The notes: generated from the letters alone by a model not told the origin. A DNA stretch of 64,000 bases from an uncultured Sphingorhabdus sp. (GCA_937873665.1 CALMYW010000394.1:868001-932000); one strand, 5' to 3'. Counted from the first letter of the stretch, positions 34,587 through 44,100 are shown. Translations and numbers: made by a program.

Positions 34587-35507
34587 ATGGGCGCAGAACA
34601 CGATCATGGTGGCGGTGGTCACGCCGGGCATAACCACGGCGCGGGGGCCAGCACAAAGCGGCTTGCCATCGCGCTTGGGCTGACCACGACGTTTCTCGTC
34701 GCGGAACTGGTCGGCGCGTTCGTGTTCGGCAGCCTCGCGCTGCTGTCCGACGCCGCGCACATGTTCACCGACAGCGCCGTGCTCGCGATTGCGTTGGCAG
34801 CAGTCAAAATCGGCCAGCGCCCGCCCGACGACCAGCGCACCTTTGGCTACCGCCGCTTTGAAATCCTTGCCGCTGCGTTCAACGCCATCCTGCTGTTCGT
34901 GGTCGCGGGTTATGTGCTGATCGAGGGCATTGGCAGGTTCTTCGAACCGAGGCCGGTTGAGTCGGTGGGGATGCTGATCGTCGCCAGCGTCGGCTTGATC
35001 GTGAATCTGATCTCGATGCGCATCCTTGCTGGCGGCAAGGAAGACAGCCTCAACGTCAAAGGGGCCTATCTCGAAGTTTGGGCCGACATGCTCGGCTCGC
35101 TGGGCGTGATTGCGGCTGCCATCGCGATCTATTTCACCAAACTCGACTGGATCGACCCGGTGGTCGCCATCGCCATTGGCCTGTGGGTGCTGCCGCGCAC
35201 ATGGAAGCTTTTGAGCGATACCACCCATATTTTGCTCCAAGGCGTGCCGCGCGGCTTCGACTTGAAGGCGATCCGCGGCGCGATGGGCGAAGTGGCGGGC
35301 GTAACCGGCGTTCACGACCTCCATCTATGGTCGGTCGCGGGCGACGATGCCAGCCTGACCGCGCATGTCGCGGTGGCCGAAGGTCGCGACGCCGAGGCCG
35401 TCCGCAAGGCACTAACCGAAATGCTCGAAGCCCGCTTCGCTATCCACCATGCGACGATCCAGACCGAAAGCGAGCCGTGCGGCGATGCGGAGAGTTTGCA
35501 CGCCTGA
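34587..35507 (+). CDS. czcD: CzcD-type cation diffusion facilitator
   Basis: A 306-residue Zn/Co/Cd exporter of the inner membrane. The N terminus is His-rich (EHDHGGGGHAGHNHG). The six-helix domain carries HAMFTDSAVL-type AHMFTDSAVLAIAL and the second site EVWADMLGSLGV. The cytosolic domain contains VTGVHDLHLWSVAGDDASLTAHV. It follows czcA by 13 bases and probably feeds metal to the CzcCBA pump. Confidence 0.93.
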   Translation: MGAEHDHGGGGHAGHNHGAGASTKRLAIALGLTTTFLVAELVGAFVFGSLALLSDAAHMFTDSAVLAIALAAVKIGQRPPDDQRTFGYRRFEILAAAFNAILLFVVAGYVLIEGIGRFFEPRPVESVGMLIVASVGLIVNLISMRILAGGKEDSLNVKGAYLEVWADMLGSLGVIAAAIAIYFTKLDWIDPVVAIAIGLWVLPRTWKLLSDTTHILLQGVPRGFDLKAIRGAMGEVAGVTGVHDLHLWSVAGDDASLTAHVAVAEGRDAEAVRKALTEMLEARFAIHHATIQTESEPCGDAESLHA

Positions 35508-35517
35508 TTGATGGCAG

Positions 35518-35706
35518 TCAGTACGACCGGCTCCGATGCGTCTCGCAAATCAGAACTAGCGCCCCAAAATCCTCACGTTCGCCAAGGTGTGCGGCAATCG
35601 TGCGGACGCACTCGATGGGCAAGCCATTCTCATGCGCGACCTGACGCAGATAGTCGTCCCGGCACTCCGCCCAGCAAGCCCGATACATCAAAAGCAAATC
35701 GGTCAT
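35518..35706 (-). CDS. Small conserved hypothetical protein of plasmids and islands
   Basis: A 62-residue protein, MTDLLLMYRACWAECRDDYL..., with a good Shine-Dalgarno sequence (GGAAGGAAGGG) upstream on the minus strand. I recall near-identical small proteins in sphingomonad and rhizobial mobile elements, without a function. It faces czcD convergently and reads away from the gene-poor stretch to its right. Confidence 0.65.
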   Translation of the reverse strand: MTDLLLMYRACWAECRDDYLRQVAHENGLPIECVRTIAAHLGEREDFGALVLICETHRSRSY

Positions 35707-36604
35707 TGTCCCTTCCTTCCAGCTGAAAGCCGCTTGCCAGCGACATCCGGCTCTGCCTTCCGGCGAGGACGGGAGGGGGAGGGAAAACGGGAATCGACGC
35801 CCTGGCGGGGCAGCGGGCGCGCAGCGACCGCCACACGGGGGCGTCTATTCCGGTTTGGGAACGAGAGGGCAAAGCCCTTGGCATTCCCTCAAATCGGGAA
35901 AACGGAGGCGGTTAGCCTCCCCCCAGCCGCAACGCGGCGCAGGAACGGCACCCTTGTGGGCGGCGCGACGCCGCCGGATGGTGTGCGCGCGGGCCTGTGC
36001 GCCAGCGCCCATCCGGCAAGGAGAGAGGCAAGAGTGCCAGCGGGTCAGCGCAAAAATGCCGCGCCCTCAGGAGCGCCAAAGGCGCGGGACAGAGCGCGTC
36101 CTTGAACCTTCCCGCTCACTATCCCTGCTCCCGATCGCAACCCGAGTGGGCCGGGACTACCGGCCCGGTCCGCGCCAGCGGATAGAGCGGGTCGCCCAAA
36201 GGGCAGCGCAACAGGTGTCGCTACTTTGATCTGTCACGGAGCTAGAGGTCGCGCGCGAATTACAAGCGAATCGGCATGTGGCGGTCGCATCGCAGAAACC
36301 GCCGACTCAGACGTTAAATCCGGCCACACCCGGCGCAAATTTGCGTCGAAAGCATCGGCGGATGCGATCAGCCTTGGGAATCCGCTTCCGACAGTCGAAA
36401 TTCTTTCCGCCGCGCCTTGCCCAACCTTGTCCCTCCAATGCCCGCCGCTGCCGTCTCTAGCCGTCCGCAAGCCGTCATTGCGCGATGCAACTCTTTGCGC
36501 GCCTGCGCTTGCATTCGTCGGAAACGCCCTTGCGCGGTCAATTGCTTCGGCCAATCTTCATCTCATGGGGAGCCAATGACTGTCACCGAATGAAAGAGCG
36601 TCCC
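35707..36604. other. Gene-poor stretch with several GC-rich dyads
   Basis: About 900 bases with no convincing gene; the open frames on both strands have low-complexity Arg/Ala/Pro-rich translations. Three clear dyads occur: GGCGGCG-CGA-CGCCGCC (35959-35975); GCCGGATGG (35973-35981) with CCATCCGGC (36009-36017); and GGGCCGG-GACTA-CCGGCCC (36148-36166). It may hold a structured RNA, an inactive plasmid replication region or eroded genes. Confidence 0.45.
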
Positions 36605-36811
36605 ATGTCAAACTCCGAAAAGATTATCCGCCTCAAGACCGTTCTGGCCCGAACCGGCCTCTCCCGCTCGACGATGTATCGCAAGATCAAGGAAGGCACT
36701 TTCCCGTGTCAGGTGCGGATCAGCATCCACGGCGCGGGCTGGCGGGAATCGGCCATCAATTGCTGGATCGACGATCCGGTCGGCTATCGCAACGAAAGTG
36801 CAAGGCTGTGA
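36605..36811 (+). CDS. alpA: AlpA-family prophage/island regulator
   Basis: A 68-residue MerR-like helix-turn-helix protein: IIRLKTVLARTGLSRSTMYR, KIKEGTFPCQVRIS, and a C-terminal WRESAINCWIDD. AlpA proteins activate excision of P4-like integrases. The ATG at 36605 behind AAAGAG is chosen; an in-frame ATG at 36590 would add five residues. It overlaps the next gene by GTGA. Confidence 0.88.
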   Translation: MSNSEKIIRLKTVLARTGLSRSTMYRKIKEGTFPCQVRISIHGAGWRESAINCWIDDPVGYRNESARL

Positions 36812-36987
36812 GCGAGCCGATCTGCGTCAGGATCAACGACGCCGCCCGCATGATCGGCGTTGGCCGCACCAAGCTCTATGAGTTGATTGCGGCCAACGAG
36901 GTCGAGACAGTGAAGCTCGGAAAATCGACGCGCGTCACCACCGCCAGCTTGCGCGAGCTCATCAAGCGGCAGCGGGTAGCGGAATAG
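36808..36987 (+). CDS. Excisionase-like helix-turn-helix protein
   Basis: A 59-residue protein with a GTG start inside the alpA stop. It has an excisionase/MerR-type winged helix: INDAARMIGVGRTKLYELIA, then KLGKSTRVTTASLRELIKRQ. It overlaps the 3' end of the convergent integrase gene by 26 bases. With AlpA and the integrase it forms the likely excision control module. Confidence 0.8.
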   Translation: MSEPICVRINDAARMIGVGRTKLYELIAANEVETVKLGKSTRVTTASLRELIKRQRVAE

Positions 36988-38128
36988 CGGTGTCGTCCAG
37001 ATACAGCGCCCATAGCGCCATCAACTTGCGCCGTTTCTCGAAAAAGTCCGTCCGTCGGTAGGCTGCTTCAACTTTGTTGGGCAGCTTATGCGCCAGCGCC
37101 TTATCGGCGACCTCCTTGGGAAAGTCGGTCATCTCCGCCGCCCAATCGGTGAAGGCGGAGCGGAAGCCGTGGACGGTAACGCCCGCGATGCCGTCGTCGC
37201 GCAATAGCTTGGTCATCGTCATATCGCTGATCGGTGTTTCGCCATTGTTGCTGAATACCAATCCGGTGTCGCTCGTGCGCGCATGCCAGCGCCCTCGCAG
37301 CAAGGCGACTGCGGGCGCTGACAGCGGCACGATATGGGTCTCGCGCGCCTTCATGCGCTCGCCGGGGATGGTCCAGACGCCTTTATCCAAATCGAACTCC
37401 GTCCAGACCGCAAAACGCGTCTCGTTCGAGCGGACGGCGTTGTAGATGGTGAAGCGCAGTGCATCGCGGCCCGTGGTCGGCGCTGCGGCTGCCAGCTTCG
37501 CCACGAGCGCCGGAACCTCCGAATAAGGCATGGCGGCAAGATGCCCCGCCTTCTCAAGCTGTCGGGGAAGCCCTTTGCGCACGGAACGCAACGAAACCTC
37601 ATCCGGCAGCCACCCCTTGATATGTGCGAAGTCCAGCACAGCGCCGATGCGCTGTAGGATGCGCCGCGCAGTGTCAGGAACTTCAAGCCAGATGGGCGTA
37701 AGCACCTCAACGACCGCAACGCTGTCCACGGCATTCACGGCGCGCGCCCCAATGATCGGGAAGACATGGTTCTCGAAGCTGGAAATCCAACTGGTCTGCC
37801 GCCGGTTCTTCCAACCTGCTTTCAAAGAGTCGTAGCATTCGCGCGCCACCGCCTCGAAGCTCGGGATGACTTTGCGCGCCATCCGCCGTTCGGCAACAGG
37901 ATCGCAACCCTCACGCACCTGCCGCCGCAAGGCCGCAGCCGCATTGCGCGCATCGGCAAGCGAAACCTCGGTTGCCGAACCCAAGCCATAGTCGCGTCGC
38001 TTGCCAGATTGCTGCATCCGCAGCACCCAAGTCCGCGCCCCGCTATCCTTGACCACCAAGCAAAGCCCCCGGCCATCGCAATGGCGACCCGGCTTCGCGT
38101 TCTTCACTTTCAATATTGTCAGCGCCAT
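36962..38128 (-). CDS. P4-type tyrosine integrase of the island
   Basis: A 388-residue site-specific recombinase. The N-terminal DUF4102 arm-binding domain is shortened but recognisable (LKVKNAKPGRHCDGRGLCLVV). The core has the catalytic Arg in AVRSNETRFAVW, HGFRSAFTDW (His-x-x-Arg), ALAHKL and the nucleophile Tyr in VEAAYRRTDFFEKRRKL. It lies at the right end of the island, 160 bases from attR, and would recombine the tRNA-Glu 3' end. Confidence 0.93.
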   Translation of the reverse strand: MALTILKVKNAKPGRHCDGRGLCLVVKDSGARTWVLRMQQSGKRRDYGLGSATEVSLADARNAAAALRRQVREGCDPVAERRMARKVIPSFEAVARECYDSLKAGWKNRRQTSWISSFENHVFPIIGARAVNAVDSVAVVEVLTPIWLEVPDTARRILQRIGAVLDFAHIKGWLPDEVSLRSVRKGLPRQLEKAGHLAAMPYSEVPALVAKLAAAAPTTGRDALRFTIYNAVRSNETRFAVWTEFDLDKGVWTIPGERMKARETHIVPLSAPAVALLRGRWHARTSDTGLVFSNNGETPISDMTMTKLLRDDGIAGVTVHGFRSAFTDWAAEMTDFPKEVADKALAHKLPNKVEAAYRRTDFFEKRRKLMALWALYLDDTAIPLPAAA

Positions 38129-38160
38129 CGGTTCGATTCCTGCCTAATGCGTTCCCACAT

Positions 38161-38185
38161 TCGTTCCCACACTTTGATGGGAATT
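38161..38185 (+). repeat. Right copy of the terminal arm-type repeat
   Basis: It matches 13139-13163 at 22 of 25 positions in direct orientation. A second GTTCCCACAT copy lies just upstream (38151-38160), so the site is a tandem pair, upstream of the integrase gene. It is a candidate integrase arm site. Confidence 0.55.
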
Positions 38186-38290
38186 CAGGCAAATCGGGGC
38201 GACCGACCGCGAACACTATACAAGTGAAATCCTTGATTTTACAAGGGACTTAGGGACGCCCTGAAACTGCTTGAGATTTAAGTTATACAA

Positions 38291-38305
38291 CCGTAGGGGT
38301 CACCA
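38291..38305 (+). repeat. attR, 15-bp direct repeat
   Basis: CCGTAGGGGTCACCA is identical to the end of tRNA-Glu at 13059-13073, but here no tRNA body precedes it. It marks the right junction. Its last five bases also form the left part of a perfect 10-bp hairpin with the chromosomal flank (38301-38324). Confidence 0.9.
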
Positions 38306-38324
38306 TCCATATGCATGGATGGTG
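38301..38324 (+). terminator. Hairpin at the old tRNA-Glu 3' flank
   Basis: CACCATCCAT-ATGC-ATGGATGGTG has 10-bp perfect arms. In the uninterrupted chromosome it would directly follow tRNA-Glu, sharing its CACCA end. It may have been part of the tRNA transcript terminator or processing signal. No T-run follows. Confidence 0.45.
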
Positions 38325-38372
38325 TTGCTGGATTGAAACAATCCACATCCCCATTTCGCTTCAAGGCAAAAT

Positions 38373-39038
38373 TTAATGCTCGGTGTCGGCAGCAATCGCG
38401 CCTGCTTGCGCCGCTTTCATGCCGCCCTGTTGAACAATCAATTCGGAACGAGACGTCACACCCAATTTACGGAATATGCTGTTGAGGTGGATTTTTACTG
38501 TACCCTCAGCCAGATCGCAGCGCGCGGCAATATCCCGGTTGCGAAGGCCCTGACAGACCAGTTCCACAATCTCTGCCTCGCGCTTGGTCAGCAGATCGTT
38601 CGAGCGCAGTGTTCGACTTGGCTTGTTTATCGAGAAGCGCAATGCAGGCTCGGTCACATTGGTATCAAACCATTTCCCTCCGGCCAGTACAGTTTCCATA
38701 GCTTCGACTATCGTTTCCGGATCGGCGTCTTTCAAGGCGATACCCGAAATACCCAGACGCATTGCTTCGATCGTTTGTTCGGGGTCAACATGCACGGTCA
38801 GGAACATGGACGGGACAGTTGGATGATGGCGGCGAATATGGCGTAGGACTTTAAGCCCGCCCCCGCCATGCATCGTCACGTCGAGCATGGCTAGGTCTGG
38901 TTCAGTTTCATCTATTTTTTCAATAGCTTCGTCGACAGACAGCGCCGTAGTGATGGAGAAATTGCCACTGCCCTCCACATATTGGCTGAAGCCATGCAGA
39001 AAGAAGGGGTGATCGTCTACAATCAGGACATTATGCAT
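38373..39038 (-). CDS. NarL/LuxR-type response regulator
   Basis: A 221-residue two-component regulator. The receiver domain has the acidic pair at D8/D9, the phospho-acceptor D53 in LAMLDVTM, and the conserved Lys in GIALKDAD. The C-terminal LuxR helix-turn-helix is LTKREAEIVELVCQGLRNRD and AEGTVKIHLNSIFRKLGV. Its ATG at 39038 lies inside the end of the kinase gene (8-base overlap), so the pair is coupled. It likely controls the divergent adhesin operon. Confidence 0.92.
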   Translation of the reverse strand: MHNVLIVDDHPFFLHGFSQYVEGSGNFSITTALSVDEAIEKIDETEPDLAMLDVTMHGGGGLKVLRHIRRHHPTVPSMFLTVHVDPEQTIEAMRLGISGIALKDADPETIVEAMETVLAGGKWFDTNVTEPALRFSINKPSRTLRSNDLLTKREAEIVELVCQGLRNRDIAARCDLAEGTVKIHLNSIFRKLGVTSRSELIVQQGGMKAAQAGAIAADTEH

Positions 39039-40692
39039 TGTCGATCCTCTGCATTGGGATGGTAACGGCGAGAATTGCGCTTTTGTCCAGACCTTCGGCA
39101 TAGGCAAAACCGTTTACGAGTCGAAGCCGCTGCAGCAACGAAGCTGATTTTAAAGGCATTGATTCTCCACCCCTTTTAGCCCCGCCCCCTGCCGACTTGT
39201 CGGCGCGATCGATAATCGCGATCTGTAATGCATTCTGATGTAACGAAAGCCTTACTGTCAACTGTGTGCTGTTGGCATGACGCACAGCGTTGGCAACTGC
39301 CTCCCTGACAAGGTGCTCGATGTTGATGGCTGACTCTTTGTCGATGGGAATAGCGGGCTCTTCCGATTCCAGCCGCGCATCGATTTCCCACTGCATCGAA
39401 ATTGCACGCAGGGCGACATCAAGTGTAGTGACCAGATTGATGCCATGGTCTTCATTTTCGCTGGTTTCGAGAAGGCCGCGCAGCCGGGCCTGTTCCAAAG
39501 TCAGTATGTCCGCAATTTTCTGAACCTCGGTTTGTACCGCGTGATCTTTCAGGTCCGGGCGCCGCGCCGTGGTCAACAGGCGCATACGCACGGCAGCCAG
39601 TGTTTGCAGAACGCCGTCATGCAAATCACGACGGGCGACGTCGTGCGCGTCGGCGATGAAATGGCGCTCTACCTCGGACACGCTATCCAAAAGAGGAAAC
39701 AGCTCATCCAGCGCTTCGCAAATTACGCGGGCTTCGTGGACCTTGATCGAATCTATTGTCGCTACTGCGCAAACCAAGACCCCATGTGCTCTTCCGATTT
39801 TCACCCATTTGACGATGCAGCGTCCCAAGCCTTCGCGCGCCAGACTAGTGGCAATGCCCTGAGCCAGCTCCGGCAAGTCCTCAACCTTGTGCGAATTGGC
39901 GGAAAGCGCGAAAACCTGCTGCGAAACGTTATCCAGAACGATTTCGGATTGCCCCAGCTCATCTCCCAGGCCGATCAGCTTCCGCATTTCGTGTTCGCTC
40001 AATTGGACAGCCGTGCCCTGTTCGAACTTTCGAGGCACGGAATGCTGTGAAAATTCGCCAATCATGCAGAATGCACGGTTAGGTCCGAAAAGCGACGCGA
40101 GCGCTTCAACCAGACGCTGCAGATCGAATTCCAGCGAACGTTCGAGCCTCAGCATGCGGATCGACACGGCCTGATCCCGGAACTGCCGAATCTGATCCCC
40201 CCGCACCGCAGAAAGCGCAATCGCGGCACCGGCGTTGAGGATGGCTATCGCAAAGAGGAACTGGTTCAGAATCGACAAGGAAGGGCTCTCAGATGCGCCG
40301 TGCGAAGCACCCAACAGGCCCGCCGCGACGGGAGCCAGAATAAGTGGGGCCACCAGGGTGGCGAGATAATAGGTCGGAAACCCGGAACGAAACAAAAGCT
40401 GGCATGAGGTTGCAAGCAAAGCGAGTGCCTGAACCAAAGTCGAGGGCGCTGACAGGACGGCAAGTGCAGCTGCAGCAACATCGACCGCTATCGAAATGCG
40501 CAATGCCCGGGTGCTGGCCACTTGCACAACAAGAACCAGCCCAATCGAAATGGCAGCCCATACAAGAATCAGCAGCGCGGCTGGATGAACCAGCGACCCA
40601 TCCTTGCCGAATTGCGCAGCCATCACCGCAAGCGCCAGCAGCAACCTTGCCAACGAAGGCGCCCATAGAAGGAACCGGAATAGCTGGTTCAT
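39031..40692 (-). CDS. NarX-like sensor histidine kinase
   Basis: A 553-residue kinase with six or so N-terminal membrane helices (residues about 10-160), a GAF-like linker (about 185-335), a HisKA_3 dimerisation domain with phospho-acceptor H358 in RRDLHDGVLQTL, and a HATPase_c domain with EHLVREAVANAVRHANSTQ as N-box. No periplasmic sensor loop of size is evident, so the signal is probably within the membrane or cytosolic. It is divergent from the giant adhesin gene, 434 bases away. Confidence 0.9.
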   Translation of the reverse strand: MNQLFRFLLWAPSLARLLLALAVMAAQFGKDGSLVHPAALLILVWAAISIGLVLVVQVASTRALRISIAVDVAAAALAVLSAPSTLVQALALLATSCQLLFRSGFPTYYLATLVAPLILAPVAAGLLGASHGASESPSLSILNQFLFAIAILNAGAAIALSAVRGDQIRQFRDQAVSIRMLRLERSLEFDLQRLVEALASLFGPNRAFCMIGEFSQHSVPRKFEQGTAVQLSEHEMRKLIGLGDELGQSEIVLDNVSQQVFALSANSHKVEDLPELAQGIATSLAREGLGRCIVKWVKIGRAHGVLVCAVATIDSIKVHEARVICEALDELFPLLDSVSEVERHFIADAHDVARRDLHDGVLQTLAAVRMRLLTTARRPDLKDHAVQTEVQKIADILTLEQARLRGLLETSENEDHGINLVTTLDVALRAISMQWEIDARLESEEPAIPIDKESAINIEHLVREAVANAVRHANSTQLTVRLSLHQNALQIAIIDRADKSAGGGAKRGGESMPLKSASLLQRLRLVNGFAYAEGLDKSAILAVTIPMQRIDNA

Positions 40693-41126
40693 AGATCAAC
40701 GCCCCGTCGCCGTTTTGCCCTGACCAGCATAGCGGGAACCCGACATCAAACGATATATGCATTTTGGACTATATCGTTCGGCATGCCAAATTTAATAAAT
40801 GGTAAACAGAATCGATATTTCTTGCCGAGATCTCGTCAAACATGCTTACCCTGTTGTTAACGAATCGAAAAACAGGATTCGCGGGGTCGCCAAACTGAAC
40901 AGCTGAAACTGCCCGAACCAATTGGGAATCGGTGCTTGTGAGGCTGCAACGGGAGGCAGAGTTAAAGATGCAAGACCAATTGGTCCTTTGTTCATTTGAG
41001 GCACCGCGATTCGGTGCATCGATACGACTCTATCCGCTAAATTCGACTCTCATTTCCAATCAACCAACCTGCGCTGCACGGGCATTCGCCGTCCGTGGGG
41101 CTATTTTGGCAAACTAGGACAACACC
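40693..41126. promoter_or_regulatory. Divergent control region between the two-component system and the adhesin
   Basis: No gene is seen in these 434 bases. Dyads: AACGATATA-N12-TATATCGTT (40749-40778); CGAATC-N9-GATTCG (40861-40881); and two CCAATTGG palindromes (40918-40925 and 40976-40983) spaced 58 bp. The region is AT-richer than its neighbours. A weak AGGA (41118-41121) precedes the adhesin ATG. It is a likely site for binding of the response regulator. Confidence 0.6.
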
Positions 41127-44100
41127 ATGGACGCCAACACCAGCAACATCACCCCGATCCTTCCAACCGAAGGCATGGACGGTACCGCTGCAGCATCAGT
41201 GGCCGCAGCCGCATCGGCCTACGCGCAATTTGCCTTGCAGGCAGCCGCGTTAGTCCCCGGGCAGGACGGCCAGCTTGTTCTCCCCTCGGGTGTGTCACTG
41301 GATAATATCCGCGTTGTCGGTCGTGATCTGGTCATCCGCATGCCGGACGGCAGCGAAGTTGTCGTTCCGGATGGTGCAGTGTTTGTTCCGCAGTTTGTTG
41401 TCGATGGCGTCGCTGTTCCGCCGGTCAACCTTGCAGCGTTGCTGATTGGCCAGGAGCCTCAACCCGCAGCTGGTCCGCCGCAAAGCTCTGGCGGTAATTT
41501 CTCGCAAACACCCGGCGATATCGGTGATCCGTTCGGACTGGGCGATCTCTTGCCCCCGACCGAGCTGGCTTTCCCTGAACCAGAGCAACGCGAACTGGTT
41601 CCCGGCCTCATTGATCGCGATCCGGATGTGAACATTCAGGATGGCGGCCCGGCTGGCAAGGATGTCACCGACAATGTGAGCGAAGTCGGCCTGCCCGGTA
41701 CGCGCCCGAACGGCAACACCGAGTCGCCAGGTTCGTCGACCGGCAATGGATCGGATTCGACCACGGGCACGATCATTGTCACGTCGCCCGATGGCATCGC
41801 ATCAATCACCATCAATGGTGTTGTTTACACCGGCGCTGGCCAGCAAATTACAACGTCTACCGGCGTACTGACGCTGGGCGCGCTAGAGGGTGGCCAGATC
41901 CCTTACACCTATCGCCTTAGCGACAATACGTCGGGTGATTCCACAACTGACGTTTTCACTGTCGTTTTGACCGATCCTGACGGCGATTCTTCAACTGCGC
42001 GCCTCACTATCGTCATCACTGATGACGTACCCACGGCCCGCAATGACACCGATAGCGTAGCCGGGGGCACTTATGGTCCCGAAACGGGCAATGTCGTTTC
42101 AGGATCGGGCACCACAAGCGGAGCTGCCGGCGCAGACACCCAAGGTGCCGATGGCGCCGCCGTTTCAGGCTTTCGTGCCGGAACGGAAGGTGCTTTCGCG
42201 GCAGTTGGCTCCACGATCAACGGCCAATACGGCACGCTGACAATTGGTGCTAACGGCAGCTACACCTACGTCCGCAATACCAACACTCCGGGCGGCGTGA
42301 GCGATGTCTTCAGCTATCGCCTGACCGACAGCGACGGCGACACTTCGACCGCCACCTTGACCATCAATATCGGCGATGCGCCCAACCGGATCGTATTTGT
42401 TCCGGAAATCGGAGACGGTACGCAGGTACGAGAGCCGCATCTCCCGTCGCGCGAAGGCGAGCCTTCGGGGTCACAGTTTGATGGCAATAGCGAGACCACC
42501 AGCGGAACGATCACTTTCAACTCGCCCGATGGCGTTGGCAGCGTAACCGTAGCGGGCGTAACAATTACGCCGGGTTCACTACCTCAGCAGGTAGTTTCAG
42601 ACGCAACCGGCACACTGGTCATCACCGCTTACAGCTATGATCCGGCGACCGGCAACGGCAGCATTACCTACACCTACACATTGAACGACAACACGCTGAA
42701 CACTTCGGGCAGCACAGTAACATTCCCGATCGTCGTCACCGATCTCGATGGAGATACTGCCAGCGACGATTTGAACATCAACATCATTGATGATGCTCCG
42801 ATTGCGCGCGACGACAGTGCTTCACAAGAAGCTGAAAATGCTTCGGTTACTGTCAATGTTTTTGGAAATGACACGCCCGGCGCTGACAGCGTTAATCTTA
42901 CCTCTGGCGTCGCTGTGGTAGCGGAATCGCTCAGTGGGGCAGGTTCGCTTGCCTATAATGGAGACGGCACTTTCACCTACACGCCGGCACCCGGCGAAGA
43001 AGGCACAGTCACCTTCCAATACACCATCACCGACGGTGATGGCGATCCGTCGACCGCGACTGTTACCATCACGCTGCTGAAAGACTCGGAACCGCGCGTC
43101 GATGTCAGCGGTGAAAATTTCGTCGATGAAGCCGGCCTTCCCGCGCGCGACGGCGAACCAGCAGGTTCGAACGAACCTGCCGACAGCGAAACCACCAGCG
43201 GCACTATCGCTGTTTCAACCGGCGACGATACGCTGCAATCGCTGGTCATCAACGGTGTCAATGTCACTGCAGGTGGCACCGTCACCGGTGCCCATGGCAC
43301 ATTGACTGTCACCGTCTCGGCAGGTGCGTACAGCTATAGCTACACACTGACCGACAATACCGCAGGCGAAGGCACTACAGACAGCTTCAATGTCGTGGTG
43401 ACTGACAGCGACGGCGACAGTGCCAATGATAATCTGGTTATCGGCATTCACGATGACGTGCCCACCGCAATCAAGGATGCCGACAGCATCGCAGCGGGCG
43501 AATATGGCCCGGCTACAGGTAATGTCATCACCGACGCCGAAGGCGATGGCGGCGCTGACACGCCCGGAGCTGACGGCGTAACCGTCACCGCAATCAGTGG
43601 CTTTGGCGGTGCAGGTGCGGTTGATGGCACCACCAATGGCCAATATGGCGTCCTGACACTTAACGCCGACGGCAGCTATAGCTACGCCCGGAATCCGGGT
43701 ACGCCAGGTGGCGTTTCGGACGTCTTTTCCTACACCATCACCGATGGCGACGGCGATCCCTCGACCGCGACGCTGACCATCGACATTGGCGACAGCCGGA
43801 CCACGCTTGACCTTCCAACCGAGGGCGAGGCCGGCACGCAAGTGCAAGAGGCAGGCCTGCCTGCCGGTTCTGATGCTGCAGCTGACAGCGAACTGACGGC
43901 TGGAACGATCGCTTACACCGCACCTGATGGCCCGGCGACGGTAACCATTGATGGTGTTGCGGTAACGGCTGTTGGCCAGACTTTTACGGGCAGCTTTGGC
44001 ACCCTGACCATCACCAGCATCGCTGCTGGCACGATCGGTTATGAATATGAACTCACCACCAACACCTCGGGCGACGCGACTTTTGATGATTTCGCAGTGG

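Larger units (their letters stand above)
13074..38305. mobile_element. Integrative mobilisable element with copper and Czc-type metal resistance
   Basis: About 25.2 kb lie between two exact copies of the tRNA-Glu 3' end. The right end has a tyrosine integrase, an AlpA-like regulator and an excisionase-like small protein. The left end has a relaxase, TraC, TraD and an oriT. The cargo is copper and divalent-metal resistance. No type IV secretion or coupling-protein genes are seen, so transfer would need a helper element. Base composition is close to that of the flanks, which suggests a donor related to the host. Confidence 0.9.

Noticed and set aside
35587..36105. Plus-strand 172-residue frame in the gene-free block
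   Set aside because: Arg/Ala/Pro-rich composition, no Shine-Dalgarno sequence, overlaps the better supported small gene at 35518-35706.
40932..41117. A 61-residue frame before the adhesin
   Set aside because: No convincing start signal, no recognisable motif, lies in the AT-richer control region with several dyads.
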